DNA of 32,786 nt from Betaproteobacteria bacterium (GCA_020049415.1 JAIFKV010000035.1:1-32786); one strand, 5' to 3'. Shown: positions 14,977 to 23,861, numbered from the stretch's first letter. The notes: generated by a model not told the origin, from the sequence alone. Translations and numbers: made by a program.

Positions 14977-16399
14977 GATTTCCGCCCTGCTCTGGGGATT
15001 TTCCGGGCTGATCTTGGTCACCATTGTCAGCGCCTGGATGCGGTATGGTTTCGATTGGTTGATGCTGACCTTTCTCGTTGTCGGCGTTGCGGTATCCATC
15101 TGGGGCCAGATTCGAGCCCGTAGCTGGCTGGCGCCCATCGCCCAGCTTGATGAAATCACCACTGAAATCTCGCAGGGACGCTTCGGCAAGCGCATCACCG
15201 GGGTGCGTGATTCGGATGAAATTGGGCGCTTGTGCTGGCGAATGAATGACATGCTCGACCAACTCGAAACCTATTTTCGCGAGGAAGCAACCGCCTTTCG
15301 GTTGCACATCGACGCCAAATATTTCCGCAAAGCATTTACCGATGGGTTGCGCGGTGGCTTCAAACGAGGCTTGGAAAGCCACAACGTTCTGCTCGACGGT
15401 ATGGCCGATCAGCAGCGCGGCCAAATGCGCAGCATGCTGATTTCCCGCGTCCATCACATGAATACCAGTAATCTGCTAAGCAATCTGGCGTCGAACCAGA
15501 ACGATCTGAATCAAGTCACGGATGAAATGCAGCTCGTTCTCGAACTAGCCGCCACAACCAGCACCGACGCAGTAAACAGCCAGGCGGTGGTCAGCCAGGT
15601 CGTCGGGCGTTTGAACGAAATCACCGAGCGCATCAATCATGTTGCGGATGCGGTGGTTGAATTGAATGCGCGTAGCCAGGAAATCACCGATGCGGTGAAA
15701 TTGATCACCGGTATCGCCAATCAAACCAACTTGTTGGCGCTCAACGCAGCCATCGAGGCGGCGCGGGCAGGCGAGGCGGGCCGCGGCTTTGCGGTGGTTG
15801 CGGATGAAGTGCGCAAACTCGCCGAACATACCAAGGAAGCCTCCGAGTCGATTGGCAACATCATGCTTACGCTAAGCAGCGAAGCCGAGAAGATGCTGGC
15901 GGATTCGCATGCGATGCGCGACATGGCAAGTAACTCGCGTCAGGTCATTGTCGAGATGGAAGGCCGTTTCGGCGAATTCGCGCGCTCCGCCCAGGAAACC
16001 GAAGGCCGCGCCACGCGCGCGCGGGACAAGAGCTTTGCCTCGCTGGTGAAGGTTGATCATGTCATTTATAAGCAGCGCGCTTATATGGTGCTGAACTCCG
16101 CCGGCGATGCGTCCTTTATCGATGCAGTTTCAGTCGATCACCATCAATGCCGCCTGGGCAAATGGTACGAAAACCTTGGTCGTGAACGCTTTGGCAAAAT
16201 GCCCAGCTTCGCTTTGCTGGAAAAACCGCATGCTCGCGTCCACGAAAATGTTCATAGCATGCTGAAACTGATGAACAAGGGCTGGGAACACAACGTGCAG
16301 ATTCAGTCCGACATTGTTCAGGCGATGCAGAGAACAGAAGAAGCCAGCAAAGAGACGATGGAATTGATCGATAAGCTGGTGGTGGAAAAACACCGTTAG
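14951..16399 (+). CDS. Methyl-accepting chemotaxis protein with C-terminal CZB zinc domain
   Basis: A 482-aa inner-membrane chemoreceptor. Two hydrophobic helices (about 12-29 and 36-53) are separated by only a few residues, so there is practically no periplasmic ligand domain. A HAMP-like segment (about 55-110) follows, then the signalling coiled coil whose tip [20 protein letters not shown] and [20 protein letters not shown] (254-292) binds CheA/CheW. The C-terminus (about 365-445) is a CZB domain with zinc-type ligands His370, His397-x-x-Cys400 ([11 protein letters not shown]) and His431 (PHARVHENV). CZB domains bind zinc and in some receptors sense oxidants through the cysteine. The ATG at 14951 lies inside the PAS gene, implying coupled translation. 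The PAS protein probably supplies the redox or oxygen input. Confidence 0.92.
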   Translation: MTNLSLQSRISALLWGFSGLILVTIVSAWMRYGFDWLMLTFLVVGVAVSIWGQIRARSWLAPIAQLDEITTEISQGRFGKRITGVRDSDEIGRLCWRMNDMLDQLETYFREEATAFRLHIDAKYFRKAFTDGLRGGFKRGLESHNVLLDGMADQQRGQMRSMLISRVHHMNTSNLLSNLASNQNDLNQVTDEMQLVLELAATTSTDAVNSQAVVSQVVGRLNEITERINHVADAVVELNARSQEITDAVKLITGIANQTNLLALNAAIEAARAGEAGRGFAVVADEVRKLAEHTKEASESIGNIMLTLSSEAEKMLADSHAMRDMASNSRQVIVEMEGRFGEFARSAQETEGRATRARDKSFASLVKVDHVIYKQRAYMVLNSAGDASFIDAVSVDHHQCRLGKWYENLGRERFGKMPSFALLEKPHARVHENVHSMLKLMNKGWEHNVQIQSDIVQAMQRTEEASKETMELIDKLVVEKHR

Positions 16400-16443
16400 T
16401 AGCCTGCTGGGTTCGGGACGAGGAACCAGTCCGACAGGCGGTA

Positions 16444-17787
16444 TCAATCCATACCCAAGCGTTCCATACGGTAGCGCAATGATCGAAAAGTAACACCCAA
16501 CAAACGAGCTGCCGCAGTTTTGTTATGGTTGGTTTTAGCCAGCGCCTCAAGAATGGCTTGCCTTTCCAGATCATCGAGATGCGCCTGCAAACCGGCATTG
16601 CGGTCCTCGCCGCCACCGCCCTCTTCTGCCAAAGGCGCCAGATTAAGATCACTTTCGGCGATGACTTGACCATCCGCCAGCGCCAGGCCGCGTTCAAGAA
16701 TATTTTCCAGTTCTCGCACATTCCCCGGGAAGGCGTAGCGTCCGAGCGCAGCCAGCGCCGCGTCTTGCAGAACCGGGGAAGCTGGGCCGCGGCTTGCGCC
16801 GTGATCCGCCAATCGGCCCAGGATGTAAGTGACAAGATCCGGCAGATCTTCGCGCCGTTCGCGCAACGCGGGCATGCGAATTTCGATCACATTGAGACGG
16901 TAGTACAAGTCGTGGCGAAAACGTCCCGCGTTTACCGCAGCTTGCAGATCTTGATGTGAAGCGCTGATCAAGCGCACGTCAACCGGTTCTTCGCAAACGC
17001 CCCCTACTCGCCGCACGCTTTTTTCCTGAATTGCGCGCAACAACTTGACCTGCATCGGCATCGGCAAATCGGCGACTTCATCCAGAAACAATGTGCCGCC
17101 ATGCGCGGCCTGAAAGAAGCCGTCGCGTTCTGTGTCGGCGCCGGTGAATGCGCCTTTGCGATAACCAAAAAACTCGCTTTCCATCAGGTTTTCGGGGATC
17201 GCGCCACAATTGACAGCGACAAAAGCCGCGCCGCCACGTGGGCTGTGGGCATGGATCAGACGCGCGGCAACCTCTTTGCCGGTGCCGGTTTCGCCGGTAA
17301 TGAATACCGGCGCCAGGCTATGCGCCACCTTTTCGATCAATCCACGCACTTGCCGCATGGGCGGTGAATCCCCGACCAACGGGCGGTCGACACCAATACC
17401 AGGATTGACATCCGGCGCCTTCAGCGCGGAACGCACCAGGCTGCGTACTTTCTCCGGCGTAACCGGTTTTTCGACATAATCAAAAGCGCCCGCTTTCAAC
17501 GCGGCAACCGCATTTTCAGCCGATCCGAATGCGGTGATAACAGCGACTGGTGTAGCCGGCGCATGCTCGACAATGTAACGCACGATATTCAGGCCATTGC
17601 CGTCCGGCAATCGCATATCGGTCAGGCATAGATCGAAATTGCCTTGTTGCAGCCGAGCTTTGGCTTGCTCGACACTGGCAGCACGTTCGCTGTCCAGCCC
17701 CATGCGCGCCATATCCATTTCAAACAAGTCGAGCAGATCAGGTTCGTCGTCGACCAACAGCACAATCGGGCGTTTGCTTTTCACCAT
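16444..17787 (-). CDS. pilR: Sigma-54-dependent response regulator PilR
   Basis: A 447-aa NtrC-type activator of type IV pilin transcription. The receiver domain (1-120) has the acidic pair in LLVDDEPDLL, phospho-acceptor Asp57 in LTDMRLPDG and Lys107 in VEKPVTP. The AAA+ domain (about 135-370) shows Walker A GETGTGKE at 165-172, the sigma-54 contact loop GAFTGA at 212-217 and Walker B GTLFLDEVADLP near 231. The C-terminal Fis-type helix-turn-helix reads NHNKTAAARLLGVTFRSLRY, which is close to PilR. The start ATG at 17787 lies 7 bp after the pilS stop; a longer open frame to 17985 overlaps pilS and is not used. It converges with the MCP gene. Confidence 0.93.
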   Translation of the reverse strand: MVKSKRPIVLLVDDEPDLLDLFEMDMARMGLDSERAASVEQAKARLQQGNFDLCLTDMRLPDGNGLNIVRYIVEHAPATPVAVITAFGSAENAVAALKAGAFDYVEKPVTPEKVRSLVRSALKAPDVNPGIGVDRPLVGDSPPMRQVRGLIEKVAHSLAPVFITGETGTGKEVAARLIHAHSPRGGAAFVAVNCGAIPENLMESEFFGYRKGAFTGADTERDGFFQAAHGGTLFLDEVADLPMPMQVKLLRAIQEKSVRRVGGVCEEPVDVRLISASHQDLQAAVNAGRFRHDLYYRLNVIEIRMPALRERREDLPDLVTYILGRLADHGASRGPASPVLQDAALAALGRYAFPGNVRELENILERGLALADGQVIAESDLNLAPLAEEGGGGEDRNAGLQAHLDDLERQAILEALAKTNHNKTAAARLLGVTFRSLRYRMERLGMD

Positions 17788-17794
17788 TTTCCAT

Positions 17795-19474
17795 TCAGCA
17801 AGGAGGTATCGGACAGCGCAGCCTGAACAGGGCGCCATCCGGAATATCAACATAACGCAAGCCGGCGTTATTGGCTTCCGCCAATTCTCGTGCAATGTAG
17901 AGGCCAAGGCCGGTACCCTGGTTTTCCGTTGTATAGAAAGGCTCGAACAGGTGCGATTGGACTTCAGGGGTGATGGCGGGTCCATCGTTGATGATGTCGA
18001 TGTCGACTTGATTTTCGCCCATATTCAGACGCACGCGGACGCTCCCTGGCTGTCGCGTGCAATACCTCCAGGCATTGCGAATCAGATTCCAGAGGATCTG
18101 CTCCAAGTGGCCCGCATCAAAACAAACACTGCCCTGGCGTGTCATCTGCAACACCACGATGCCAGCGGGAAGCTGCTCGCGCAGGGCGAAATCATGCACG
18201 AATGCGGGCAAATAATCGGTCAATTCGATTTCCACTCGATGCATGCGATCACGTCGACTCAGCGACAACACATCTTCCACCAGACCATTCAGCCGCATGG
18301 CGTTGTCGTCGATGATGCGAGTCAGTTTGCTGCTCATCGCATCGCGCGCGTCCTCCTTGAGTAATCCAGCGGCGTGACGGATGGCGGATAACGGGTTGCG
18401 AATTTCATGCGCAAGGTTGGCGGTGAGTAGTCCGAGCGAAGCCAGCTTCATTTTTTGCGCTTGCGATTCCAGCTCGGTCATGTCCTCCAGCACCACCACA
18501 GCGCCTTCTTTGCGACTGGGCTCCAGTTCCATGAAGCGGGCGCGCAAGCGGTGGCCATCCAGTCCAATCCGAAAAGGATGATCTGGCAATGCCTCGCCAC
18601 GCCGCCAGATATCCCACAATTGCGCCATTTGCGGGGCGCAATTTCTGAGCGTACAGCCGTTGAAGAAACGCGCTCCCAGCAAGGCTTCGGCATGGGCGTT
18701 GAATTGCAGAATTTCGCCCGCCGCGCCGACCGCCATAACGGCATAAGGCAGTTCCTGAATCATGCGTTCGTTGATGCGCTCGAAACTTTCCGCCTGGCGA
18801 GATTTTTCTATCGCCAGCGCTGCCGCCGCCAGGGTGCCTTTGGCGAGCAGATTCGACAGCAAGGCGACGCCGAACAAGCCCAGCGCCAACAGCCCGGAAC
18901 GGACAAAGCCCCCCGCGCCGGCAACGCCATTGATCGCTTGCAGCATCTGCTCGACCAGAATGCCAATGCTGGCGACCGACGCCCATAGCAACACATTTCG
19001 GGTATCCGGCAACATGCCAACAGCGGCAAGCGTCAACATCAGCAGCAAGCCCAGGCCCGAGGCATTGCCGCCAGCAAGATACATCAACACCCCAAGGCAC
19101 AAGATATCGACGATGGCCTGGCGCACCACCTGGCGCTGAAACAGCGCGTCACGCCGTCGTTTCGGCCTGCCGAACAACCAGGCCGAGAAAAAATAGACCA
19201 GGCTGGTCAAGGCAAATAAATAAGGATGATCAAGCCGCTGCTGCAACAGTTGGTCGGAAAAAACCCCCGCCAAGCCGAGAAAAGCGGCAAGAAACAACCT
19301 GAAATGATTGAGGTGCTCCAAGGAGCGCCAGAAGCTGTCTGGCATGACAGTGCGCGTCTCAACGCCTGACGTCTTTTGTCCCGCAAGGTGATCTCCAACG
19401 ATGCGGGCCTCGGCTTGCCCTTCGGCCACTGCGCCGGGCGGAAGATCAGTTATCTGATTTGCGGTGTTCATCAC
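17795..19474 (-). CDS. pilS: Sensor histidine kinase PilS
   Basis: A 559-aa membrane kinase. After about 50 polar residues, a hydrophobic block (about 57-205) contains roughly six transmembrane helices (LFLAAFLGLAGVF, YLFALTSLVYFFSAWLFG, LGLLLMLTLAAVGML and others), the PilS arrangement. A PAS-like region follows (PYAVMAVGAAGEILQFNAHA), then the phospho-acceptor H-box NLAHEIRNPLSAIRHAAGLL, the N-box LIRNAWRY and the G-box TENQGTGLGLYIARELAEAN. In the pilin circuit PilS phosphorylates PilR and is held down by PilA in the membrane. The ATG at 19474 overlaps the 3' end of the PP0621-type gene by 29 bp; a later internal start cannot be excluded. pilR follows directly. Confidence 0.92.
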   Translation of the reverse strand: MMNTANQITDLPPGAVAEGQAEARIVGDHLAGQKTSGVETRTVMPDSFWRSLEHLNHFRLFLAAFLGLAGVFSDQLLQQRLDHPYLFALTSLVYFFSAWLFGRPKRRRDALFQRQVVRQAIVDILCLGVLMYLAGGNASGLGLLLMLTLAAVGMLPDTRNVLLWASVASIGILVEQMLQAINGVAGAGGFVRSGLLALGLFGVALLSNLLAKGTLAAAALAIEKSRQAESFERINERMIQELPYAVMAVGAAGEILQFNAHAEALLGARFFNGCTLRNCAPQMAQLWDIWRRGEALPDHPFRIGLDGHRLRARFMELEPSRKEGAVVVLEDMTELESQAQKMKLASLGLLTANLAHEIRNPLSAIRHAAGLLKEDARDAMSSKLTRIIDDNAMRLNGLVEDVLSLSRRDRMHRVEIELTDYLPAFVHDFALREQLPAGIVVLQMTRQGSVCFDAGHLEQILWNLIRNAWRYCTRQPGSVRVRLNMGENQVDIDIINDGPAITPEVQSHLFEPFYTTENQGTGLGLYIARELAEANNAGLRYVDIPDGALFRLRCPIPPC

Positions 19475-19667
19475 AACAATAGAAGCGACCTTTACTCATC
19501 AGCGCTTCCGATCGCGGCAGATTCACGCCGCAGGTTTGGCATCGGACCATGTCCTCTACCGCCCCTTTTTTCTCGGAAGGGGGCGGCTTGACACGTTCAC
19601 TGGCCATCCTGCGAAACAGATAGACCACCAACACCGTGACCAGAATGATGGTGATGATCTTACTCAC
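19446..19667 (-). CDS. PP0621-type small membrane protein with Cys-rich tail
   Basis: A 73-aa protein with an N-terminal transmembrane helix (IITIILVTVLVVYLFRRM), a basic-proline linker, and a C-terminal metal-site-like segment. The cysteine pattern is MVRCQTCGVNLPRSEAL then FYCCDEHRK, giving Cys-x2-Cys and Cys-Cys-x2-His, consistent with a zinc ribbon. I associate this layout with the PP0621 family, often next to pilS in betaproteobacteria. Its function is not known. It starts inside the end of the 102-aa gene (8-bp overlap) and ends inside pilS, so the genes are tightly packed and probably share an mRNA. Confidence 0.8.
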   Translation of the reverse strand: MSKIITIILVTVLVVYLFRRMASERVKPPPSEKKGAVEDMVRCQTCGVNLPRSEALMSKGRFYCCDEHRKSDN

Positions 19668-19968
19668 GCGAGAGCCCGTTCTTGTGGGCCTGATTGATTA
19701 CCACCAGCAATTGCTTGAACGGGATCTCTTTGCCATAACGATTGAGAAACTGCATGTAAGGCAGGTCTTTATCGGTCGGGAACTGGTATTTGTCCGAGAT
19801 CATGTCGTCGTACAACTTGCGCAAGACGCCATCGAGTTGATCCAGCATCGCCGACCAGCGCTCGGCATTTTCCGGGTCGTAGTCAATGCCCGCGCGCATT
19901 TCGTCCACCTCATAGACCGCCTGGTGCACCAGATCCACGTATTCATCGTAGGTTTTTGGGCCTTTCAT
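19660..19968 (-). CDS. Hypothetical acidic helical protein (102 aa)
   Basis: A soluble protein I cannot assign. It has no cysteine, signal peptide or membrane helix; it is rich in Asp, Glu, Tyr and Leu and predicted helical by eye. Distinctive segments are TYDEYVDLVHQAVYEVDEMR, IDYDPENAERWSAMLDQLDG and the C-terminal PFKQLLVVINQAHKNGLSRE. A good ribosome site (AGAAAGGA) precedes the ATG. It lies just past the terminator that ends the hdrB transcript and overlaps the next gene by 8 bp, so it sits at the head of the pilSR cluster while directly following the qmo/hdr operon. It could be linked to either; neighbours alone do not decide. Confidence 0.75.
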   Translation of the reverse strand: MKGPKTYDEYVDLVHQAVYEVDEMRAGIDYDPENAERWSAMLDQLDGVLRKLYDDMISDKYQFPTDKDLPYMQFLNRYGKEIPFKQLLVVINQAHKNGLSRE

Positions 19969-19989
19969 CGCATTCCTTTCTGTGGCTTG

Positions 19990-20016
19990 AACAAAAACAG
20001 GGGCCGAAGCCCCTGT
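19990..20016 (-). terminator. Intrinsic terminator after hdrB
   Basis: On the minus strand an 8-bp stem ACAGGGGC / GCCCCTGT (19997-20016) closed by a TTCG tetraloop is followed by TTTTTGTT, a textbook intrinsic terminator ending the qmoAB-hdrCB transcript. Confidence 0.9.
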
Positions 20017-20020
20017 CAGC

Positions 20021-20039
20021 CTGACACAAACGCTGTCAG
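20021..20039 (-). other. Small hairpin just before the hdrB terminator
   Basis: CTGACA and TGTCAG form a 6-bp stem around a 7-nt loop directly between the hdrB stop and the terminator. It may stabilise the 3' end or protect the mRNA. Confidence 0.45.
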
Positions 20040-20041
20040 AT

Positions 20042-20938
20042 TTACTTCCCGGCGAACTCTTCCAGCTTGCGCGCCCGCACCACGTTGCCGTTCAACCCGG
20101 CTTCCTTGGCGCTGCCGCCATAAGCCAGCGTCATCAATTGCGAGTAATAAAGAACCGGGATATCAAACTTGGTTCCATATTTCTTGTTGATCTGGCCTTG
20201 ATAAACCTCGACGTTGGCTTGGCACAGCGGGCAAGGCGTAACAATCATTTCAGCGCCACCATCATAGGCCGCTTCAATAATGTCCTTGATCTGGCCCTGC
20301 GCCTTTTCCGGCTCGGAGAAAGCCAGCGCGCCACCACAGCAGGTCACCTTCTGGTCAAATTTAACCGCCTCACCACCGACGGTTTCAATCAGACGGTCCA
20401 GATACATCGGGTTCTCGAACGATTCGCCGGAGATGCCGAACGGACGGTTGGTCTGGCAGCCGACATAACCGGCAAACTTCATGCCTTGAAGCGGCTTTTT
20501 GACCGGCTTTTTCAACTCGTCATAGCCGAGATCTTCAATCAGCACTTCCACCATGTGCTTGATTTCCGGAATCACCTTGATCTGCAGGCCGGCTTCTTTC
20601 AACGCGGTTTGCGTGTCGGCCATCAGACCCGAATTGTGTTCCAGACGCTCTTTCGACTCACGTGAACCCAGCCAGCACGCGGCGCAAGTAGCGACGATGT
20701 CTTGACCCGGCAGGTTGGTTTCGGCGAGGGCGAAGTTGCGCGCGTTCATTGCGATTCGAGGCAACTCGCCAGATTCGGCATAGCTGACCGAAGCGCCGCA
20801 GCAGTTCCAGTCCGGGATTTCGGTCATCTTGATGTCCAGCGTCTTGCACATGGACTCGACCGAAACCAGATAGTTGGAGGCCGATGCGCCCTTTTGGGAC
20901 GAACAGCCGGGGTAAAAAGCATATTCCTTACGTGCCAT
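20042..20938 (-). CDS. hdrB: Heterodisulfide reductase subunit B-like protein
   Basis: A 298-aa soluble subunit with two CCG domains. The first has Cys12, Cys46-Cys47, Cys85 and Cys88 (YPGCSS, WNCCGAS, TCAACW); the second has Cys161, Cys200-Cys201, Cys236 and Cys239 (VGCQTN, TCCGGA, PCPLCQ). In methanogen HdrB such motifs bind paired non-cubane 4Fe-4S clusters that reduce a disulfide. Both sets are complete here, so cluster binding is likely. It is the last gene of qmoA-qmoB-hdrC-hdrB, 11 bp after hdrC. Because no membrane subunit is encoded nearby, HdrC/HdrB probably replace QmoC and pass electrons to a soluble thiol/disulfide acceptor or an unlinked membrane protein; this is inferred. Confidence 0.93.
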   Translation of the reverse strand: MARKEYAFYPGCSSQKGASASNYLVSVESMCKTLDIKMTEIPDWNCCGASVSYAESGELPRIAMNARNFALAETNLPGQDIVATCAACWLGSRESKERLEHNSGLMADTQTALKEAGLQIKVIPEIKHMVEVLIEDLGYDELKKPVKKPLQGMKFAGYVGCQTNRPFGISGESFENPMYLDRLIETVGGEAVKFDQKVTCCGGALAFSEPEKAQGQIKDIIEAAYDGGAEMIVTPCPLCQANVEVYQGQINKKYGTKFDIPVLYYSQLMTLAYGGSAKEAGLNGNVVRARKLEEFAGK

Positions 20939-20949
20939 TGATTCTCTCC

Positions 20950-21582
20950 TCAGGCCTTGGCTTCTTTGCGCTTGGCTTCAAGCTCTTTAGCCTTGGCCAG
21001 CATGGCATGGATGCCCTTGACGTCTTTGCACTTGTGGGCGATGCCCACGGCTTCAAGCAGGTTCAGACGCCCCGCCTTGACCAGACCCAGCGCCACGCTT
21101 TGCATTTCCATTGCCTTCTTGATGCCGGCGCTGATGCCGTCCTTGAAGTACAACGACTGAGTCAACTGAACTTCGTTGACGCGGCCATTTTTGGTGGCGT
21201 TAGTCCAGAAGGTCTTGGACAGGTGCATGGTTGGCTGTGTCTTGGGGGCGCGGCCAATGCGGTAGGCATACTCGGCGATGCCATGCATGACGTGCGTCAC
21301 CGGCACCTTGCGCGGGCAGCGCACGTAGCAGTTGTAGCAGGACGTGCACATGTACATACCCTGTGCGTTCAACACTTCCTCGCGCTTGCCGGCGCGAATC
21401 AGCATGAAGATTTCCTGTGGCGGATGATCCCAGCCGGAATGAAAGTTGGTCGGGCAGGAGCCGGAACAGAGGCCGCACTGCATGCACATCTTGACCCACT
21501 CGCCCATCTCGGCCTGCTCTTCAATCTCCTTCAGGAAATTGTTTTTGTAGCGCTCGGCCATCTGTGTATTCATATCGCTCAT
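20950..21582 (-). CDS. hdrC: Heterodisulfide reductase subunit C-like 4Fe-4S protein
   Basis: A 210-aa soluble ferredoxin-like subunit. Two classical cluster motifs are present: Cys33, 36, 39, 43 in CMQCGLCSGSCP and Cys79, 82, 85, 89 in CTSCYNCYVRCP, each Cys-x2-Cys-x2-Cys-x3-Cys. In the Qmo complex this domain is fused to a membrane cytochrome-b part in QmoC; here the protein has no transmembrane helix and ends in a Lys/Ala/Glu-rich helix (about 180-210). It would relay electrons between QmoA/QmoB and HdrB. It follows qmoB after 10 bp and precedes hdrB by 11 bp on the same strand. Confidence 0.93.
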   Translation of the reverse strand: MSDMNTQMAERYKNNFLKEIEEQAEMGEWVKMCMQCGLCSGSCPTNFHSGWDHPPQEIFMLIRAGKREEVLNAQGMYMCTSCYNCYVRCPRKVPVTHVMHGIAEYAYRIGRAPKTQPTMHLSKTFWTNATKNGRVNEVQLTQSLYFKDGISAGIKKAMEMQSVALGLVKAGRLNLLEAVGIAHKCKDVKGIHAMLAKAKELEAKRKEAKA

Positions 21583-21592
21583 GGTCGATCTC

Positions 21593-23857
21593 CTAGAAGC
21601 CCTTGAACGGGGAAGGCGGGAAGGACTTGATCAACGCGGCATACTCATTGATCTTCTGCGGCAAGGTAGCCATGTCGGTGATCGCGACTTCGATATCCTT
21701 GACGCGATCAGTTTCCAGATTCATACCCTTCAGCGTGTCGCCCACTTTGGACAGACGATAACGGCCGAGTTCGGAACCCTTGACGAAGTGGCACTGGTAA
21801 TCTTCGCCGTGCTTGCAACCCATCAGCATGACACCGTCGTAGCCGCCATTCAGCGCGTCGGTAATCCAGATGGTGTTGACTGATCCCAGACAACGCACCG
21901 GAATGACACGGACATACGGGTCGTAAGCATGACGGTTCATACCGGCCATATCCAATGCCGGGTAGGCATCGTTTTCGCAGGCCAGAATCAGGATACGCGG
22001 CTTCTCGGAGAATTCATCCGGCACATCGACGGCCTTGATCTGCGCGCCAACGGTGTTGACCGAGTAGTTCTCGAACGAAATCACCCGCACCGGACAGGCG
22101 CCCATACAGGTACCGCAACGACGGCAACGTGATTCGTTGAACAGCGGGAAGCGCTTTTCATCTTCGTCGATGGCACCGAACGGGCACTCCACCGTGCAAC
22201 GCTTGCACTGGGTACAGCCTTCCAGACGCACGGTGGGGAAGGACAAGTCGCCCGCGCGCGGGTGGGCCGCTTTGCCTAGACCGGCGTTTTCCATCGCCTG
22301 GATCGCTTTCATTGCGGCGCCGGTGGCATCTTCCTGCGCTTGCATGATGTCCATCGGACGACGCACCGGGCCGGCGGTGTAGATGCCGGTACGGCGGGTT
22401 TCGTACGGGAAGCAGATAAAGTGCGAGTCGGTAAAGCCATGCTTGAACTGCGGCATGTCCGGGCCCTGACGATAGGTCAGGTTGAGGATCGACTCGGGTG
22501 CGATGGTGGCCACCACTTCTTTCGGCGCTTCGCCTTCAACTGCAGTTTCTGCTTCGACCGGCGCGGCCACGACGGGGGCGTCGATATTGACGCCGGACAC
22601 TGGCACCATACCGGTCGCCAGCACCACCAGATCGGCGTGCGCCTCGGTGTCTTCGTTCAGGATCAGATCTTTGAACTTGACCGTGCAACTATTGCCGTTG
22701 GGAACAACTTGCGAAACTACGCCCTTGGAGAAAACCACGCCCCGATTCTGCGCCGAGCGGTAGAAGTCTTCGCCGTTACCAGGCGTACGCAGATCAGTGA
22801 ACAACACCACGGTATCGATATCCGGGTTGCTGTCCTTGAAGTAAGTCGCCTGCTTGATGCTGGTGTTGCAGCAGAAGCCGGAGCAGTAAGGCAAATGTTT
22901 GCCGCTGTTGTCACGTTGTCCAGCGCATTGAATGAACACTACGGACTTGACCGGCTGACCGTCGCTCGGGCGACAAATCGGCTTGCCGGCGGCGGCAGCA
23001 GTTTTCGCCAGTGCTTCCAAACCAGCCTGATCGACTACGTTGGCAGACTTGCCATAACCGAATTCGGGCAGTTTGTTGGCGTCGTACAAGGTAAAACCGG
23101 TCGCCTGGATGATGGAACCGATATCTTCCTGCGCGATTGCGCCGGATTCGACAGCAATCTCGACCTTGAAACGACCAGGCGCGCCATCAGTCTTGGCGAT
23201 GGTAGCGTTCAGATAAACCTTGATATTGGAGTCGGCTTCAATGCGAGCAGCCATGTCGGCGACGCCATTGTCTTCCGGCGCTTTGAACGGCTCACGTGTC
23301 GGGACACGCTTGTACAGTTTCGCAGCCCAGCCACCCAGCGCACTTGATTTTTCCACCAGTACAACTTTGTAACCAGCCTTGGAGGCTTCCAGCGCGGAAG
23401 TCATGCCGGACATGCCACCGCCAACCACCAGCAGGGTTTTCACCGCACCCGTCTTCTGGTTTCCGGGCGGCACCGTCATTGCCTTGACTTCGGCGCAGGC
23501 CATGCGGACATAGTCTTCCGCCATTTCCTGCGTTGTTTCGCGTGCTTCGTCAGTATCCGGACGAATCCAGATAACGCCTTCGCGCAAGTTTCCCCGCGAC
23601 ATAGCGATAGTAGGGAAGTTGAACGCTTCGGTCTTGGCCCGACGTGAGCAGGCGCAAAGCGCGGCGTGCGTCACACCCTCATTCTCGATGTCGTTTTTGA
23701 TCATCGCCACACCATCGGCAGAGCAGAGGAAATCATGCTCACGCACGAGATTCATCTTGCCGGATTTAGTGGCGGCCTTTACCAAGGCTGCGGTATCGAG
23801 ACGCGTCCCGATTTCACAGCCCTTACAGATATATGCAGCAGTTTTCGTTTCAGCCAT
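21593..23857 (-). CDS. qmoB: Qmo complex subunit B (HdrA-like flavoprotein with MvhD domain)
   Basis: A 754-aa soluble electron-transfer subunit. The N-terminal region (1-130) has Cys11, Cys14, Cys45, Cys68 and Cys70 in GCEIG and CACSRR contexts. The FAD-binding Rossmann motif GGGMSG lies at 146-151. A central region has CRPSDG and CSGFCC. Two 4Fe-4S motifs follow at Cys548, 551, 554, 558 (CTQCKRCTVECP) and Cys578, 581, 584, 588. The C-terminal MvhD-like domain (about 620-745) carries Cys627, 656, 681 and 689, the layout of QmoB. An Ala/Glu/Val-rich insert around 430-450 looks like a linker. QmoB functions with QmoA in electron exchange with APS reductase in sulfate reducers, and probably in reverse in sulfur oxidisers. 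It starts 4 bp after the qmoA stop. Confidence 0.94.
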   Translation of the reverse strand: MAETKTAAYICKGCEIGTRLDTAALVKAATKSGKMNLVREHDFLCSADGVAMIKNDIENEGVTHAALCACSRRAKTEAFNFPTIAMSRGNLREGVIWIRPDTDEARETTQEMAEDYVRMACAEVKAMTVPPGNQKTGAVKTLLVVGGGMSGMTSALEASKAGYKVVLVEKSSALGGWAAKLYKRVPTREPFKAPEDNGVADMAARIEADSNIKVYLNATIAKTDGAPGRFKVEIAVESGAIAQEDIGSIIQATGFTLYDANKLPEFGYGKSANVVDQAGLEALAKTAAAAGKPICRPSDGQPVKSVVFIQCAGQRDNSGKHLPYCSGFCCNTSIKQATYFKDSNPDIDTVVLFTDLRTPGNGEDFYRSAQNRGVVFSKGVVSQVVPNGNSCTVKFKDLILNEDTEAHADLVVLATGMVPVSGVNIDAPVVAAPVEAETAVEGEAPKEVVATIAPESILNLTYRQGPDMPQFKHGFTDSHFICFPYETRRTGIYTAGPVRRPMDIMQAQEDATGAAMKAIQAMENAGLGKAAHPRAGDLSFPTVRLEGCTQCKRCTVECPFGAIDEDEKRFPLFNESRCRRCGTCMGACPVRVISFENYSVNTVGAQIKAVDVPDEFSEKPRILILACENDAYPALDMAGMNRHAYDPYVRVIPVRCLGSVNTIWITDALNGGYDGVMLMGCKHGEDYQCHFVKGSELGRYRLSKVGDTLKGMNLETDRVKDIEVAITDMATLPQKINEYAALIKSFPPSPFKGF

Positions 23858-23861
23858 TTTC

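Noticed and set aside
16400..16443. Imperfect hairpin GGTTC...GAACC between the convergent MCP and pilR genes
   Set aside because: It has no T-run on either strand and only a 5-bp stem, so a terminator call is not supported.
17788..17985. N-terminal extension of the pilR frame up to 17985
   Set aside because: The extra 66 codons lie inside the 3' end of pilS and are not receiver-domain sequence; the ATG at 17787 gives the normal PilR start.
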